From assembly GCF_900119185.1 (NCBI RefSeq), contig NZ_FPJE01000001.1, positions 62,001 to 126,000 on the forward strand: a DNA stretch of 64,000 nt, in the 5' to 3' direction. The notes beneath the pieces are model-generated. The model was not told the origin of the DNA. It did no database searches and was given only the letters and a program-made list of their open reading frames with translations. Below, piece after piece: positions 53,436 to 62,634 of the stretch; positions within the stretch are counted from its first letter, which is position 1; every line of letters begins with the position of its first letter. Source of the DNA: Sinomicrobium oceani. GTDB lineage: Bacteria > Bacteroidota > Bacteroidia > Flavobacteriales > Flavobacteriaceae. The translations under genes were made by a program, and so were the position numbers.

Positions 53436-55112
53436 TTAACGGTATCTCCGCTTTCGGAAGTAACCGAATCCCAAAGCAAAAACGATCAGGATTACGAGAG
53501 GCAGTATGAGATTGATCACCTTCCGGAATACGGCTTCTTCAGCAACCTTTTCCTTGTCCAGAAAAGGAATGGTCACTTTTTTACTGCGGATGTAGATGAG
53601 ACCGTTTTCATCGAGCAGGTAGTTGACACAGTTTCTCAGAAACTCTTTATTACCGTAGAAGTTATTTGTCCATTTATCATACCCCAGTTCGAGGGGGCGC
53701 CCCTTGTTCAACTGGTTTTTGATCAGGTCACCATCTGCTATGACAATCATCCCGGTCTCCACCCCGGTGTCGAGATTATCTTTTAGGTCCAGCGGCTTTA
53801 TCCTGTTTTTGTATACGGAATTAAACCTGCCTTCCAGCAGTACGGCCAGAGGCTGGTTCCCATTGTTATAAGTGGCTTTATCCGGTTCGCGGGTAATGAT
53901 CTCCAGATCGATATCGGCAGGTACCCCCACTGTTTTGGAAAGCGGGGAACTGGACAGTAATATCGTTTTCCGGACCGGATTTTTTAATGTATCTATCGCA
54001 TTGGCAAAATCAAACCGAAGGGCTTCGATATTGGTATTTACCGGATGGTTGTCCGGAGACATTACCATAGGCGCATAATACCAGGGATAAGGATCGTAGC
54101 GGGAATCGTTTCCCTCTCCCGAAGCCATGACTATCTGGGTAAAATACAGATCATTGACCAATACCGGATTGATCCTTACTCCGTAAGAGAAAAACATATC
54201 TCCGAGATTGAGATCTCTCGGCAAGGCCATGGTCTTCCCGGATTCGTTATACAGGCTGTCCATTTCGGCATGGACCTGATCTATGAGCCACAACGATTTT
54301 CCACCGTGCATCACATACTGGTCGAGGACTGCTTTTTCCTCGTCGGTGAAAGCAACAGTAGGTTTGGCCACGAGGATCATATCGTACTGCTCCAGTTGCT
54401 GCAGTGTCCGCTGGGGCGAGACGGCAACAGAATCGAGGGTAAAAGGAGCCAGGTTGTAATAGTCCCGAAGCGATCCGAGAAAATCGGCCATATATATATC
54501 TTCAAGTTCTCCATTTCCCTTAAGGACAGCTATATTCTTCTTATCGGTAATGGTGAGTTTTGCAAAGGCATCGGCAAAGACATATTCCAGCTGCTGTACC
54601 GAATTTCTTACCCTTTCTTCGTCAGTTGCCCCGAGTTTGTTTTTGAGCAGCGGTACCCGTACACTGCGGTTTGCGTAGTTGGCAAGGGCCCATGGGAATA
54701 GTATTTCCCGGGAGACTTTACCGGCCTTTTCTTCGGAGAAGTTCAACGGGGTAAGCCCGATAGACTGTAATTCACGAATGACAGCCTCGGAATTCTCACT
54801 ATCTTCCAGAGGGTCTACGAAATTGAACCGAATATTCCTGTTCTTTGCCGCAAACTCTTCGAGTATTTGCCGGGTCTCATCACGAAGTTTCCTGAATTGC
54901 GATGGCAGTTCTCCCCCGAGAAATACATCGACAAAAACAGGTTCCTCCAGTTTTGCAAGGGGTTTTACGGAAGCTTCGGAAAGTGTGTAGCGGTTATCCT
55001 GTGTAAGATCGAACCGGCCGTAAAAAGATACGGATACAGCATTCAGTACGATCAGGAGCACCAGGACTCCCGCAATGACTACCAAAGGTTTTTTCTGTAA
55101 TCTAAACAGCAT
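53436..55112 (-). CDS. gldG: Gliding-motility ABC transporter component GldG
   Basis: 558 residues. A TM helix (PLVVIAGVLVLLIVLNAVSV) leads to a large extracytoplasmic part with YGRFDLTQDNRYTLSEASVK and PLAKLEEPVFVDVFLGGELP, then MILVAKPTVAFTDEEKAVLD, HGGKSLWLIDQVHAEMDSLY and VLVNDLYFTQIVMASGEGND. A final TM helix (ILPLVILIVFALGFGYFRK) closes it. The sequence matches the GldG/IFT52-like family. With GldF it forms a membrane complex linked to gliding and type IX secretion in Flavobacterium johnsoniae; in other species it may be accessory. It overlaps gldF by 11 bp. Confidence 0.94.
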   Translation of the reverse strand: MLFRLQKKPLVVIAGVLVLLIVLNAVSVSFYGRFDLTQDNRYTLSEASVKPLAKLEEPVFVDVFLGGELPSQFRKLRDETRQILEEFAAKNRNIRFNFVDPLEDSENSEAVIRELQSIGLTPLNFSEEKAGKVSREILFPWALANYANRSVRVPLLKNKLGATDEERVRNSVQQLEYVFADAFAKLTITDKKNIAVLKGNGELEDIYMADFLGSLRDYYNLAPFTLDSVAVSPQRTLQQLEQYDMILVAKPTVAFTDEEKAVLDQYVMHGGKSLWLIDQVHAEMDSLYNESGKTMALPRDLNLGDMFFSYGVRINPVLVNDLYFTQIVMASGEGNDSRYDPYPWYYAPMVMSPDNHPVNTNIEALRFDFANAIDTLKNPVRKTILLSSSPLSKTVGVPADIDLEIITREPDKATYNNGNQPLAVLLEGRFNSVYKNRIKPLDLKDNLDTGVETGMIVIADGDLIKNQLNKGRPLELGYDKWTNNFYGNKEFLRNCVNYLLDENGLIYIRSKKVTIPFLDKEKVAEEAVFRKVINLILPLVILIVFALGFGYFRKRRYR

Positions 55113-55827
55113 CCGGTCGGTTTTTCAGTTTCACAACGGTAACAAAAAGAAAGAAGAAGGCTATGGATATAAAATACAGAATATCTCGCGTATCCAGAAC
55201 CCCCCGGCCTATACTGTCGAAATGGGCTTTCATCCCCAAGCCTGAAATATCCGTTCCAAACCCCAAAGCAAGCAACCCTTCGAAACCATAATAAAAAAGG
55301 AAGCAGACAAATACGGAAACCAGGAATGCCACGATCTGGTTGGTGGAGAGGGTCGAAGCAAAAATACCGATGGCCGTATAGGATAATATCAGGAAGAGCA
55401 GTCCGAAATAAGAGCCCAGTGTACTGCCGGTATCGAGGTTACCTTCGGGATTTCCCAATTGCCAAACAGTCCAGACATATAATAGTGTAGGTAGCAGAGC
55501 CAGAAGAACCAGAGCAAAGGCCCCCAGGTATTTCCCGAGAACGATCTGCCACATCGTCAAAGGACGGGTAAACAGGATTTCGAGTGTTCCCTGTTTTTTT
55601 TCTTCGGAAAAGCTTTTCATGGTCACTGCCGGAATGAGGAAAAGCAATATCCAGGGAGCAAGTCTGAAAAAGGCAGTCAGATCGGCAAATCCCGAGTTCA
55701 GTATATTGTATTCTCCGTCAAAAATCCACAGGAAAAGTCCGTTGATGACCAGGAACACAGCAATCACCAGGTATCCCACGGGAGAAGCAAAAAACGAAAT
55801 TATTTCTTTTTTGAATATTGCGAACAT
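55102..55827 (-). CDS. gldF: Gliding-motility ABC transporter permease GldF
   Basis: 241 residues with six TM segments. ABC-2 permease features: MFAIFKKEIISFFASPVGYL, FFRLAPWILLFLIPAVTMKS, FSEEKKQGTLEILFTRPLTM, WQIVLGKYLGAFALVLLALL and YFGLLFLILSYTAIGIFAST. It is the partner of gldG. The ATPase gldA is not in the window. Confidence 0.95.
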   Translation of the reverse strand: MFAIFKKEIISFFASPVGYLVIAVFLVINGLFLWIFDGEYNILNSGFADLTAFFRLAPWILLFLIPAVTMKSFSEEKKQGTLEILFTRPLTMWQIVLGKYLGAFALVLLALLPTLLYVWTVWQLGNPEGNLDTGSTLGSYFGLLFLILSYTAIGIFASTLSTNQIVAFLVSVFVCFLFYYGFEGLLALGFGTDISGLGMKAHFDSIGRGVLDTRDILYFISIAFFFLFVTVVKLKNRPDAV

Positions 55828-55864
55828 ACTCTGCGTTCTATTCCTTGACGGGGTTTATCCCCTG

Positions 55865-56695
55865 TTATAAAAATCGTATGGTTACCACATCCCGGTAACT
55901 CAACCCGAGAAGGCTCGAAGCCCCTCCGACCGTTTCGAGATTGCTGCGGTAAATGGCCAGTTCGACATATCCGGACGAGTTAAAAACTGCCAGCCGGCGG
56001 CCATCGTCGTCCCGTCTGGGCTTTTCTACCGCAAAGTTGACAATATCGCTGTATTTGGTATAGATACGGTCGAACCGGTAATTACGGGCATACAGTTCAA
56101 AATCTCTTCCTTTACGGATATTTTCGAACAACTGCCGTGAAATATTGGTCACTACATTACCGTAATTATCTACATAAATCACATGCCCTGTAACCAGGTT
56201 TTGCTCCGTATTGACAATGGGTGTAAATGTTCTTAACGATTTGAGTTCCGTTACCGGTTTTCCCACAACTTCCAGGGTACCTCCCCTTGCGATGTGGCAT
56301 GCTACCTTTACAAAAACGTCCATGGCAGGAAAAATGGTATCCAGATCGTTATAAATATTTATTTCTACGATCTTATCCGGTTTACGGTCACCCGCCACCA
56401 AAGACATGATCCCGTTATCGGCTCCTACAAAAAAGTGATCGTTGAGCAGGACGGCTATATGGCGGTTATCCGGGTTGCGTTCGGAATCGACACCGTAAAC
56501 ATGGATACTTCCCTTAGGGAAATTCTTATAGGCATTTTTGAGAATATAGGCCGCCTCCTGGACATTAAAAGGACTGACGGAATGTGATATATCCACAATC
56601 TTCACGTCTTCGGTCTCACTGTAAATAGCTCCTTTAATGGCACCTGTAAAGTGGTCTTTCTCCCCGAAATCCGTAGTTAAACTTATTATAGCCAT
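55865..56695 (-). CDS. SAM hydrolase (SAM hydroxide adenosyltransferase, DUF62 family)
   Basis: 276 residues from MAIISLTTDFGEKDHFTGAI; an upstream in-frame extension of 30 codons is rejected. Family features: VKIVDISHSVSPFNVQEAAY, FPKGSIHVYGVDSERN, DHFFVGADNGIMSLVAGDRK, and DNYGNVVTNISRQLFENI in the C-terminal domain. Members convert SAM plus water to adenosine and methionine, or halogenate in rare cases. It may supply a SAM-lowering activity, which is relevant because the window also has a SAM riboswitch. It is upstream of gldF on the same strand. Confidence 0.9.
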   Translation of the reverse strand: MAIISLTTDFGEKDHFTGAIKGAIYSETEDVKIVDISHSVSPFNVQEAAYILKNAYKNFPKGSIHVYGVDSERNPDNRHIAVLLNDHFFVGADNGIMSLVAGDRKPDKIVEINIYNDLDTIFPAMDVFVKVACHIARGGTLEVVGKPVTELKSLRTFTPIVNTEQNLVTGHVIYVDNYGNVVTNISRQLFENIRKGRDFELYARNYRFDRIYTKYSDIVNFAVEKPRRDDDGRRLAVFNSSGYVELAIYRSNLETVGGASSLLGLSYRDVVTIRFL

Positions 56696-56793
56696 AAAAA
56701 TAGTACCGACGCTTTTTTTGTGTAAATTAGCGATAAATAACCTTGTTATTATCGTTATCCGTATGTGGGGTAATGCGAACCACAAACGTACTA

Positions 56794-56833
56794 AAAAAGT
56801 AGGGGATAGCCCCTATAGCAAAACAGACTTTTT
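56794..56833. other. Nested stem-loop in the SAM hydrolase/phoH divergent region
   Basis: AGGGG-ATAG-CCCCT forms an inner hairpin at about 56801-56814, and the flanks AAAAAGT and ACTTTTT (about 56794-56800 and 56827-56833) can pair outside it. It lies in the 5' leader of phoH, about 125 bp before its start. No function is assigned. Confidence 0.35.
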
Positions 56834-56959
56834 TATAGTATCTTTAAACAACAATAGTAAAACTTTAGAGAAGTTGCCCCCCCTTGTACGGCTTGCTTTA
56901 CAGCCACAGGACACTTCTCCCGGAAAGCGAACACAAAGATTAATCAAACCCATCAGCTT

Positions 56960-57919
56960 TTGAACGAAATAATAGTAGAACTTACTGAGATCAGCCCGAG
57001 AGAATTCTTCGGCGAGCAAAACATCAACATCGAACTGCTCAAAAAATACTTCCCAAAACTAAAAATCGTGGCCCGCGGAAATAAGATCAAGGCCTATGGC
57101 GACGAGGAACTTCTGGAAGAATTCGATAAACGACTGGACATGCTGGTCATGTATTTCGGGAAATACAACAAACTGGACGAAAATACCATAGAGCGCATCC
57201 TTACCAGCGATGATAAGGAGGCCTATGAAGCCCCCATGCTCGAAAATGCGCAGGTGCTGCTTCACGGGGTCAATGGCAGGCTCATCAAGGCCCAGACCGT
57301 TAATCAGCAACGACTGGTAGACATGATGAAGAAAAACGATATGGTCTTTGCCATAGGACCGGCCGGAACAGGAAAAACCTATACGGGTGTAGCCCTGGCC
57401 GTAAAAGCCCTTAAAGAAAAGCAGGTCAAACGTATCATTTTGACCCGCCCTGCCGTGGAAGCGGGTGAAAACCTGGGATTCCTCCCGGGAGACCTCAAGG
57501 AAAAACTGGACCCGTATATGCAGCCGCTTTACGATGCTTTACGAGATATGATCCCGGCCGAGAAACTCCAAAATTATATCGAAACAGGAATTATCCAGAT
57601 CGCACCTATGGCTTTCATGCGCGGGCGTACCCTCGACAATGCCTTTGTCATTCTCGATGAAGCTCAGAATACCACGCACGCCCAGATGAAAATGTTTCTG
57701 ACCCGTATGGGAAAAAATGCCAAATTCATGATTACGGGCGACCCGGGACAGATCGATCTTCCGCGAAGAGTGATTTCCGGATTGAAAGAAGCTCTGCTCG
57801 TGCTTAAAGATATCAACGGTATCGGTATGGTTTACCTGGATGATAAAGATGTAATCCGCCACCGACTGGTGAAAAATATTATCGAGGCTTACAAGGAGAT
57901 TGAGCATACGAACGGTTAA
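56960..57919 (+). CDS. phoH: PhoH-family ATPase
   Basis: 319 residues from a TTG codon (LNEIIVELTEISPREFFGEQ). An N-terminal KH-like/YbeZ region leads to the RecA-like ATPase: AIGPAGTGKTYTGVALAVKA (Walker A), RPAVEAGENLGFLPGDLKEK, MAFMRGRTLDNAFVILDEAQ (Walker B, DEAQN) and GKNAKFMITGDPGQIDLPRR. PhoH proteins are linked to RNA metabolism and ribosome maturation. It is divergent from the SAM hydrolase and upstream of purC. Confidence 0.95.
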   Translation: MNEIIVELTEISPREFFGEQNINIELLKKYFPKLKIVARGNKIKAYGDEELLEEFDKRLDMLVMYFGKYNKLDENTIERILTSDDKEAYEAPMLENAQVLLHGVNGRLIKAQTVNQQRLVDMMKKNDMVFAIGPAGTGKTYTGVALAVKALKEKQVKRIILTRPAVEAGENLGFLPGDLKEKLDPYMQPLYDALRDMIPAEKLQNYIETGIIQIAPMAFMRGRTLDNAFVILDEAQNTTHAQMKMFLTRMGKNAKFMITGDPGQIDLPRRVISGLKEALLVLKDINGIGMVYLDDKDVIRHRLVKNIIEAYKEIEHTNG

Positions 57920-57954
57920 AAGCCGGGGTTTCGGCACGATGGCTTAACGGCCAT

Positions 57955-58080
57955 CACTCAACCGCCTCTATGAAGTTCAGATATTTTGAAGAGGGAGTTA
58001 AAATCGAAAACAACTACAAAAAGCATGAGCAAAGGCGGCTGAGTGCCCGAGCGAAGCAAAGGGTGTATCGAAGTCCCGGA
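57955..58080 (+). repeat. Inverted repeat and possible dispersed repeat unit between phoH and purC
   Basis: CACTCAACCGCCT (57955-57967) and AGGCGGCTGAGTG (58033-58045) are complementary with one mismatch. The second arm continues as CCCGAGCGAAGCAAAGGGTG and TATCGAAGTCCC (to 58077), a sequence style I have met as a dispersed intergenic repeat in flavobacterial genomes (recollection, not a search). It lies in the purC leader region. Confidence 0.45.
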
Positions 58081-58097
58081 TTAATGAACTTTTCCCG

Positions 58098-58105
58098 TAT
58101 ATTTG
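58098..58105 (+). promoter_or_regulatory. Candidate purC promoter -7 element (TATATTTG)
   Basis: TATATTTG matches TAnnTTTG exactly and lies 25 bp before the purC ATG. No TTTG is seen at -33, so a non-canonical or weak promoter is implied. Confidence 0.42.
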
Positions 58106-58129
58106 CGACAAAATTACGATCTTCATAAG

Positions 58130-59089
58130 ATGAGCAACAGTACCATAACCGCAACACATTATAATTTTCCCGGGCAGAAAAACGTCTATAAAGGAAAAGT
58201 CCGTGAAGTATATACGTTAGAAAACGACCTCCTGGTCATGATCGCAACAGACAGACTTTCGGCTTTTGACGTGGTCATGCCCAAGGGAATTCCATACAAA
58301 GGTCAGATCCTGAACCAGATCGCTACCAACATGATGAAAGCCACCGAAGATATCGTACCCAACTGGCTTATCGCTACCCCAGACCCGAATGTAGCTGTGG
58401 GGCACCGGTGTACCCCGTTTAAGGTGGAAATGGTGATACGAGGATACCTGTCCGGTCATGCCGCAAGGGAATACCATGCCGGAAAACGACTTTTATGTGG
58501 TGTATCCATGCCTGAAGGATTAAAAGAAAACGACAAATTCCCCGGGCCTATTATTACTCCTTCTACCAAGGCGGATAACGGAGAACACGACGAAGATATT
58601 TCCAGAGAAGATATTCTGAGAAAAGGGATTGTTTCCGAAGAAGATTATACGCAGCTCGAAGCCTATACCAGGGCTCTTTTTCAACGTGGAACGGAAATTG
58701 CCGCCAAACAGGGGCTTATCCTTGTGGACACCAAATACGAATTCGGGAAAACAGCAGATGGTAAGATCGTCCTTATCGATGAGATCCATACGCCGGACTC
58801 TTCCCGATATTTCTATGCCAACGGGTATCAGGAACGTCAGGATAAGGGAGAAAAACAAAAACAATTGTCCAAGGAATTTGTTCGTCAATGGCTAATCGAA
58901 AACGGATTCCAGGGCAAAGAAGGGCAACAGATCCCGGAAATGACCGATACCTATATCAATTCCGTATCCGAACGCTACATCGAACTCTATGAGCAGATCA
59001 CCGGAGAAACCTTCCAACGTGCCGATATCAGTAATATCGAAGCGCGTATCGAAAAAAACGTCTTGGGGTATTTGAATACGACCAGCTAA
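58130..59089 (+). CDS. purC: Phosphoribosylaminoimidazole-succinocarboxamide synthase
   Basis: 319 residues from [13 protein letters not shown]; a 9-codon upstream extension reaching the promoter is rejected. Makes SAICAR in purine synthesis. Motifs: [80 protein letters not shown] and [20 protein letters not shown]. The length is that of the longer, yeast-like form rather than the roughly 240-residue form. Confidence 0.97.
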   Translation: MSNSTITATHYNFPGQKNVYKGKVREVYTLENDLLVMIATDRLSAFDVVMPKGIPYKGQILNQIATNMMKATEDIVPNWLIATPDPNVAVGHRCTPFKVEMVIRGYLSGHAAREYHAGKRLLCGVSMPEGLKENDKFPGPIITPSTKADNGEHDEDISREDILRKGIVSEEDYTQLEAYTRALFQRGTEIAAKQGLILVDTKYEFGKTADGKIVLIDEIHTPDSSRYFYANGYQERQDKGEKQKQLSKEFVRQWLIENGFQGKEGQQIPEMTDTYINSVSERYIELYEQITGETFQRADISNIEARIEKNVLGYLNTTS

Positions 59090-59122
59090 TCCGATTTATT
59101 GCTACAGAACATAATATTACCA

Positions 59123-59165
59123 AAAAGCGTCCCGGTCGTTAAAGTTAAACGGCCGGGACGCTTTT
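59123..59165. terminator. Strong bidirectional terminator between purC and the MFS gene
   Basis: AAAAGCGTCCCGGTCGTT (59123-59140) pairs with AACGGCCGGGACGCTTTT (59148-59165), 18 bp with one wobble and a 7-nt loop. Terminal A and T runs serve both strands, fitting the convergent purC and transporter genes. Confidence 0.9.
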
Positions 59166-59193
59166 ATATGGATATACAGCTTATAATGATGTA

Positions 59194-60423
59194 CTATACG
59201 TCTACCCTCTTCCTTTTCTCCGAAGGCAGGAACACGGTGAGTAACCCTAGTAACGGAAGGAAAGAACACATTTTAAATACATATTCTATACTCGTGGCGT
59301 CCGCAATATCGCCAAGTACCGCGGAACCAATTCCCGCTATCCCGAAGGCAAAGCCGAAAAACAGCCCGGATACCATCCCTACTTTTCCCGGGATCAGCTC
59401 TTGGGCATATACCAGGATAGCGGAGAAAGCCGAGGATAATATCAGTCCGATAAGCACGGTCAGTGTCCCCGTCCAGAACAGGTTTACATAAGGCAGGATA
59501 AGGGTAAAAGGTGCGATACCCAGGATACTGAACCAGATTACATACTTACGCCCGAAACGGTCACCCAAAGGTCCGCCGAAAAACGTACCGGCTGCTATGG
59601 CAAACAGGAATACAAAAAGATAAACCTGGGATGCCTGTACGGACACGTCAAATTTATCCATCAGGTAAAAGGTATAATAGCTGGTAAGACTGCTCATATA
59701 GATATACTTGGAAAAAATAAGAAAAAGCAGTACGACAATAGACCAGATTACCTGTGTCCGGGACAAGCGATGCCCTAGGGCATGATCGTATGTCTTTTTC
59801 TTTTGTGCCGGTGCCCGGTACAGATTGTTCTTATACCACTGCCCCACGCGCGACAGTACGATAATCGCCAGTAAAGCCGCCAGTGAGAACCAGATGACCG
59901 AAGATTGTCCGAACGGTACAATGATCATCGCAGCCAGCAACGGCCCCATAGAACTCCCGGCGTTTCCTCCTACCTGGAAAAGAGACTGGGCCATACCGTG
60001 CCGTCCCCCCGAGGCCATATGGGCTATACGCGAAGCTTCCGGATGAAAAACGGAAGATCCCATACCTATAAGACCCACAGCAAGTAATATGGTGCCGAAG
60101 TTAGGCGCCATGGATAAAACTACCAATCCTATCAAGGTAAATCCCATACCTATGGCAAGAGAATACGGTTTCGGGTATTTATCGGTATAGAGCCCTACAA
60201 GGGGCTGTAGCAATGAGGCCGTAAGCTGAAAAGTAAGGGTTATAAGTCCTACCTGGGCAAAACTAAGTTTAAAGGTTTCTTTCACCAGAGGATAAATAGA
60301 GGGAATAAGCGATTGCAGCGTATCGTTCATCATATGAGAAAAACTCAGTGCAAACAGAACGGGAAAGACCGTCTTTTCTGCCGAGACCCCCGATCCCGCA
60401 GAAACCGATGTATTTTTGTGCAT
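59194..60423 (-). CDS. MFS transporter, fosmidomycin-resistance (Fsr)-like
   Basis: 409 residues from MHKNTSVSAG; the frame extends 102 codons upstream but overlaps mnmE and its leader, and is rejected. Twelve TM segments. Fsr-like features: FALSFSHMMNDTLQSLIPSI, YPLVKETFKLSFAQVGLITL, FQLTASLLQPLVGLYTDKYP, MGSSVFHPEASRIAHMASGG and RHGMAQSLFQVGGNAGSSMG. Drug export is the known role of Fsr, but relatives move other solutes, so the substrate is unknown. Confidence 0.9.
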   Translation of the reverse strand: MHKNTSVSAGSGVSAEKTVFPVLFALSFSHMMNDTLQSLIPSIYPLVKETFKLSFAQVGLITLTFQLTASLLQPLVGLYTDKYPKPYSLAIGMGFTLIGLVVLSMAPNFGTILLAVGLIGMGSSVFHPEASRIAHMASGGRHGMAQSLFQVGGNAGSSMGPLLAAMIIVPFGQSSVIWFSLAALLAIIVLSRVGQWYKNNLYRAPAQKKKTYDHALGHRLSRTQVIWSIVVLLFLIFSKYIYMSSLTSYYTFYLMDKFDVSVQASQVYLFVFLFAIAAGTFFGGPLGDRFGRKYVIWFSILGIAPFTLILPYVNLFWTGTLTVLIGLILSSAFSAILVYAQELIPGKVGMVSGLFFGFAFGIAGIGSAVLGDIADATSIEYVFKMCSFLPLLGLLTVFLPSEKRKRVDV

Positions 60424-60447
60424 AGTCTGAAGTATTTTAATACTATG

Positions 60448-60455
60448 CAAATTTA
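60448..60455 (-). promoter_or_regulatory. Candidate MFS gene promoter -7 element (TAAATTTG)
   Basis: CAAATTTA on the plus strand reads TAAATTTG on the minus strand, exact to TAnnTTTG, 25 bp upstream of the MFS ATG. A CAA at 60480 could be a poor -33 at 24 bp. Confidence 0.4.
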
Positions 60456-60547
60456 TACCGGGTCTCTTTAAGCTATATGCAATATTTATACTTTTTACGA
60501 TGCCCAAGATCGCAAAAACACAAGCTGGCTGTTTGCCCGATTTTAAA

Positions 60548-60555
60548 TACTTTTG
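60548..60555 (+). promoter_or_regulatory. Candidate mnmE promoter -7 element (TACTTTTG)
   Basis: TACTTTTG is an exact TAnnTTTG match 16 bp before the mnmE ATG. The nearest TTTG upstream (60532-60535) is too close for a standard -33. Confidence 0.42.
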
Positions 60556-60571
60556 CATCAAAGAGAACATC

Positions 60572-61957
60572 ATGCTGCCAAACGATACGATCATAGCCTT
60601 AGCCACTCCGAGCGGTGCCGGAGCCATTGCCATTATCCGGTTGTCCGGGAAAGATGCGATTCGCATTGCCGGAGAAAAATTCCGTTCGGTTAAAGGCAAA
60701 GAGCTATCAGTACAAAAAAGCCATACCATTCATCTGGGACATATCGTCGATGGCCCCAAGGTGCTGGACGAGGTTCTGGTCAGTATTTTTAAAAACCCGC
60801 ATTCTTATACAGGGGAAGATGTCATCGAAATTTCCTGTCACGGCTCCCCTTATATTCAACGTGAAATACTTCAGCTTTTTTTGCGTAACGGTTGCCGTAT
60901 GGCCAATGCCGGGGAGTTTACGCTTCGTGCCTTCCTCAATGGCAAGCTCGACCTCAGCCAGGCCGAAGCCGTGGCCGACCTTATCGCTTCGGATAACGAA
61001 GCCTCACACCAGGTAGCCATACAACAAATGCGCGGCGGATTTTCCGGGGAAATAGAAAAACTACGCCAGGAACTACTCAACTTCGCTTCACTCATCGAAC
61101 TGGAACTCGACTTCGCCGAAGAGGATGTGGAATTTGCCGATCGGAGTCAGTTCGAAGAATTGCTGCAACGTATAGAACTGGTCCTCAAGCGTCTTATCGA
61201 TTCGTTTGCTGTGGGCAATGTGATCAAAAACGGTATTCCCGTCGCCATCGTAGGGGCGCCTAATGTTGGTAAGTCTACCCTGCTCAATGCCCTGCTCAAC
61301 GAAGAACGGGCTATCGTAAGCGATATCGCCGGAACTACCCGCGATACTATCGAAGACGAAATAGTGATCAACGGTATCGCCTTCCGTTTTATAGACACTG
61401 CCGGTATACGGGAAACCGAAGATGTGGTTGAGAGTATAGGAATCAAAAAAACCTTCGAAAAAATCACCCAGGCACAAGTCGTTATCTACCTTTTCGACGC
61501 CTCCCACTTCGCCGAAAACAGCGAAACCATCACCGTAGAAATCGAAAAGATCAGAAACCAGTTCCCGCAAAAACCACTGCTTATCCTGGCCAATAAAACC
61601 GACCTCGCCAGCAAAGAAAATATTGCCTCCGGATTGCATTATGACAACCTCCTGTTTATCTCCGCCAAACAAAACGAAGGTATAGAAACTTTGAAAGACA
61701 AGCTGCTTGAATTTGTAAACACCGGGGCATTGCGCAACAACGAAACTATTGTTACCAATTCCCGCCACTACGATGCTTTGCTCAAGGCCCTGGAAGAAAT
61801 TCAGAAGGTGCAGCATGGGTTGCAAGCCGGAATTTCAGGCGACCTCCTTGCCATTGATATCCGCGAAGCGTTGTATCATTTCGGGGAGATCACGGGGCAG
61901 GTAACCAATGATGAGTTGCTGGGAAATATTTTTGCTAATTTTTGTATCGGGAAGTAA
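60572..61957 (+). CDS. mnmE: tRNA modification GTPase MnmE
   Basis: 461 residues from MLPNDTIIALATPSG; an upstream in-frame start 72 bp away overlaps the divergent promoter and is rejected. With MnmG it adds carboxymethylaminomethyl groups to wobble uridine 34. The N domain is followed by G motifs: GAPNVGKSTLLNALLN (G1), GTTRDTIEDEIVING (G2), FIDTAGIRETEDVVE (G3) and ILANKTDLASKENI (G4). The protein ends FCIGK, the canonical MnmE C-terminus with the catalytic Cys. Confidence 0.97.
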   Translation: MLPNDTIIALATPSGAGAIAIIRLSGKDAIRIAGEKFRSVKGKELSVQKSHTIHLGHIVDGPKVLDEVLVSIFKNPHSYTGEDVIEISCHGSPYIQREILQLFLRNGCRMANAGEFTLRAFLNGKLDLSQAEAVADLIASDNEASHQVAIQQMRGGFSGEIEKLRQELLNFASLIELELDFAEEDVEFADRSQFEELLQRIELVLKRLIDSFAVGNVIKNGIPVAIVGAPNVGKSTLLNALLNEERAIVSDIAGTTRDTIEDEIVINGIAFRFIDTAGIRETEDVVESIGIKKTFEKITQAQVVIYLFDASHFAENSETITVEIEKIRNQFPQKPLLILANKTDLASKENIASGLHYDNLLFISAKQNEGIETLKDKLLEFVNTGALRNNETIVTNSRHYDALLKALEEIQKVQHGLQAGISGDLLAIDIREALYHFGEITGQVTNDELLGNIFANFCIGK

Positions 61958-62176
61958 TTTCTATTATTCAAAACTTAATCTAACCATTATTCATGGATAA
62001 CTATCTCGTAATCTACAAGCAGCTCAATAGCAATTTTAATTGACGTGAATACTATTTAGAGCTTTTGAAAGTAAAGATGTTTTTAAGACTTTAATCTCCT
62101 TCGATCAGGTTAGCTCTTGTGTGATAATCCGGAAGCATTACCGGTATTCATCGGAACGATGAAGGAAACTACGGGA

Positions 62177-62634
62177 TTATATATGCCCGGGTAAGCCTGA
62201 ATCAATAGGGCCTCGGCATTGAAAATCGGCTATATCGGAGGGCGTACTGATACTTTTCTGTACAGCGAAATTATTATCGGGAATCTTTATAGCTTCCGTA
62301 TCACTTAAAATAACCACCTGATTTCCTGAAACTCCCACAGCTCTCAAATCGTCCAGGTCCATGGAAGCCTCTACGTACTGGTAATTTTGTTAAGCCTGGC
62401 CAACACACCGTTATCCCCAGTAGCGGTATAATAATAATGATCTCCGTAGGTTACATCCGTAGCCGCATATCCCTGCAGGCCTTTGTAAGTATAGGAATCA
62501 TCGAGGAGGCCGTTTGTCAATTGTATGTCCCCTACCAGAGCGGTCGACTCCATTCCGGAAATTTTAGCTACATCCGCAGCACCGGCAATATAGAGCTTCC
62601 GGTTCCGAACTGTTATCCCAAAGAATATGGTATT
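62177..62634 (-). pseudogene. Decayed LVIVD-repeat lipoprotein gene fragment
   Basis: Two minus-strand open segments read as one family but are in different frames. The upstream part, about 62634-62371, gives KLYIAGAADVAKISGMESTA then LVGDIQLTNGLLDDSYTYKG. The next, about 62362-62177, gives MDLDDLRAVGVSGNQVVILS then DTEAIKIPDNNFAVQKSI. The change of frame is near 62371. A stop lies just above 62634 and no signal peptide or start is left; the C-terminal end also stops early. The repeats with GNxVVxL and YxAxD turns resemble LVIVD beta-propeller lipoproteins of Bacteroidota. The intact parent is not in the window, so the family call is moderate. Confidence 0.65.

Noticed and set aside
53425-53460. 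Possible hairpin terminator between pssA and gldG
   Set aside because: The CCGGAGCCGTT and AACGGTATCTCCG arms match only with gaps, and no T-tract follows.
60424-60729. N-terminal extension of the MFS transporter by 102 codons
   Set aside because: It would overlap the divergent mnmE start and promoter; the family N terminus begins at 60423.
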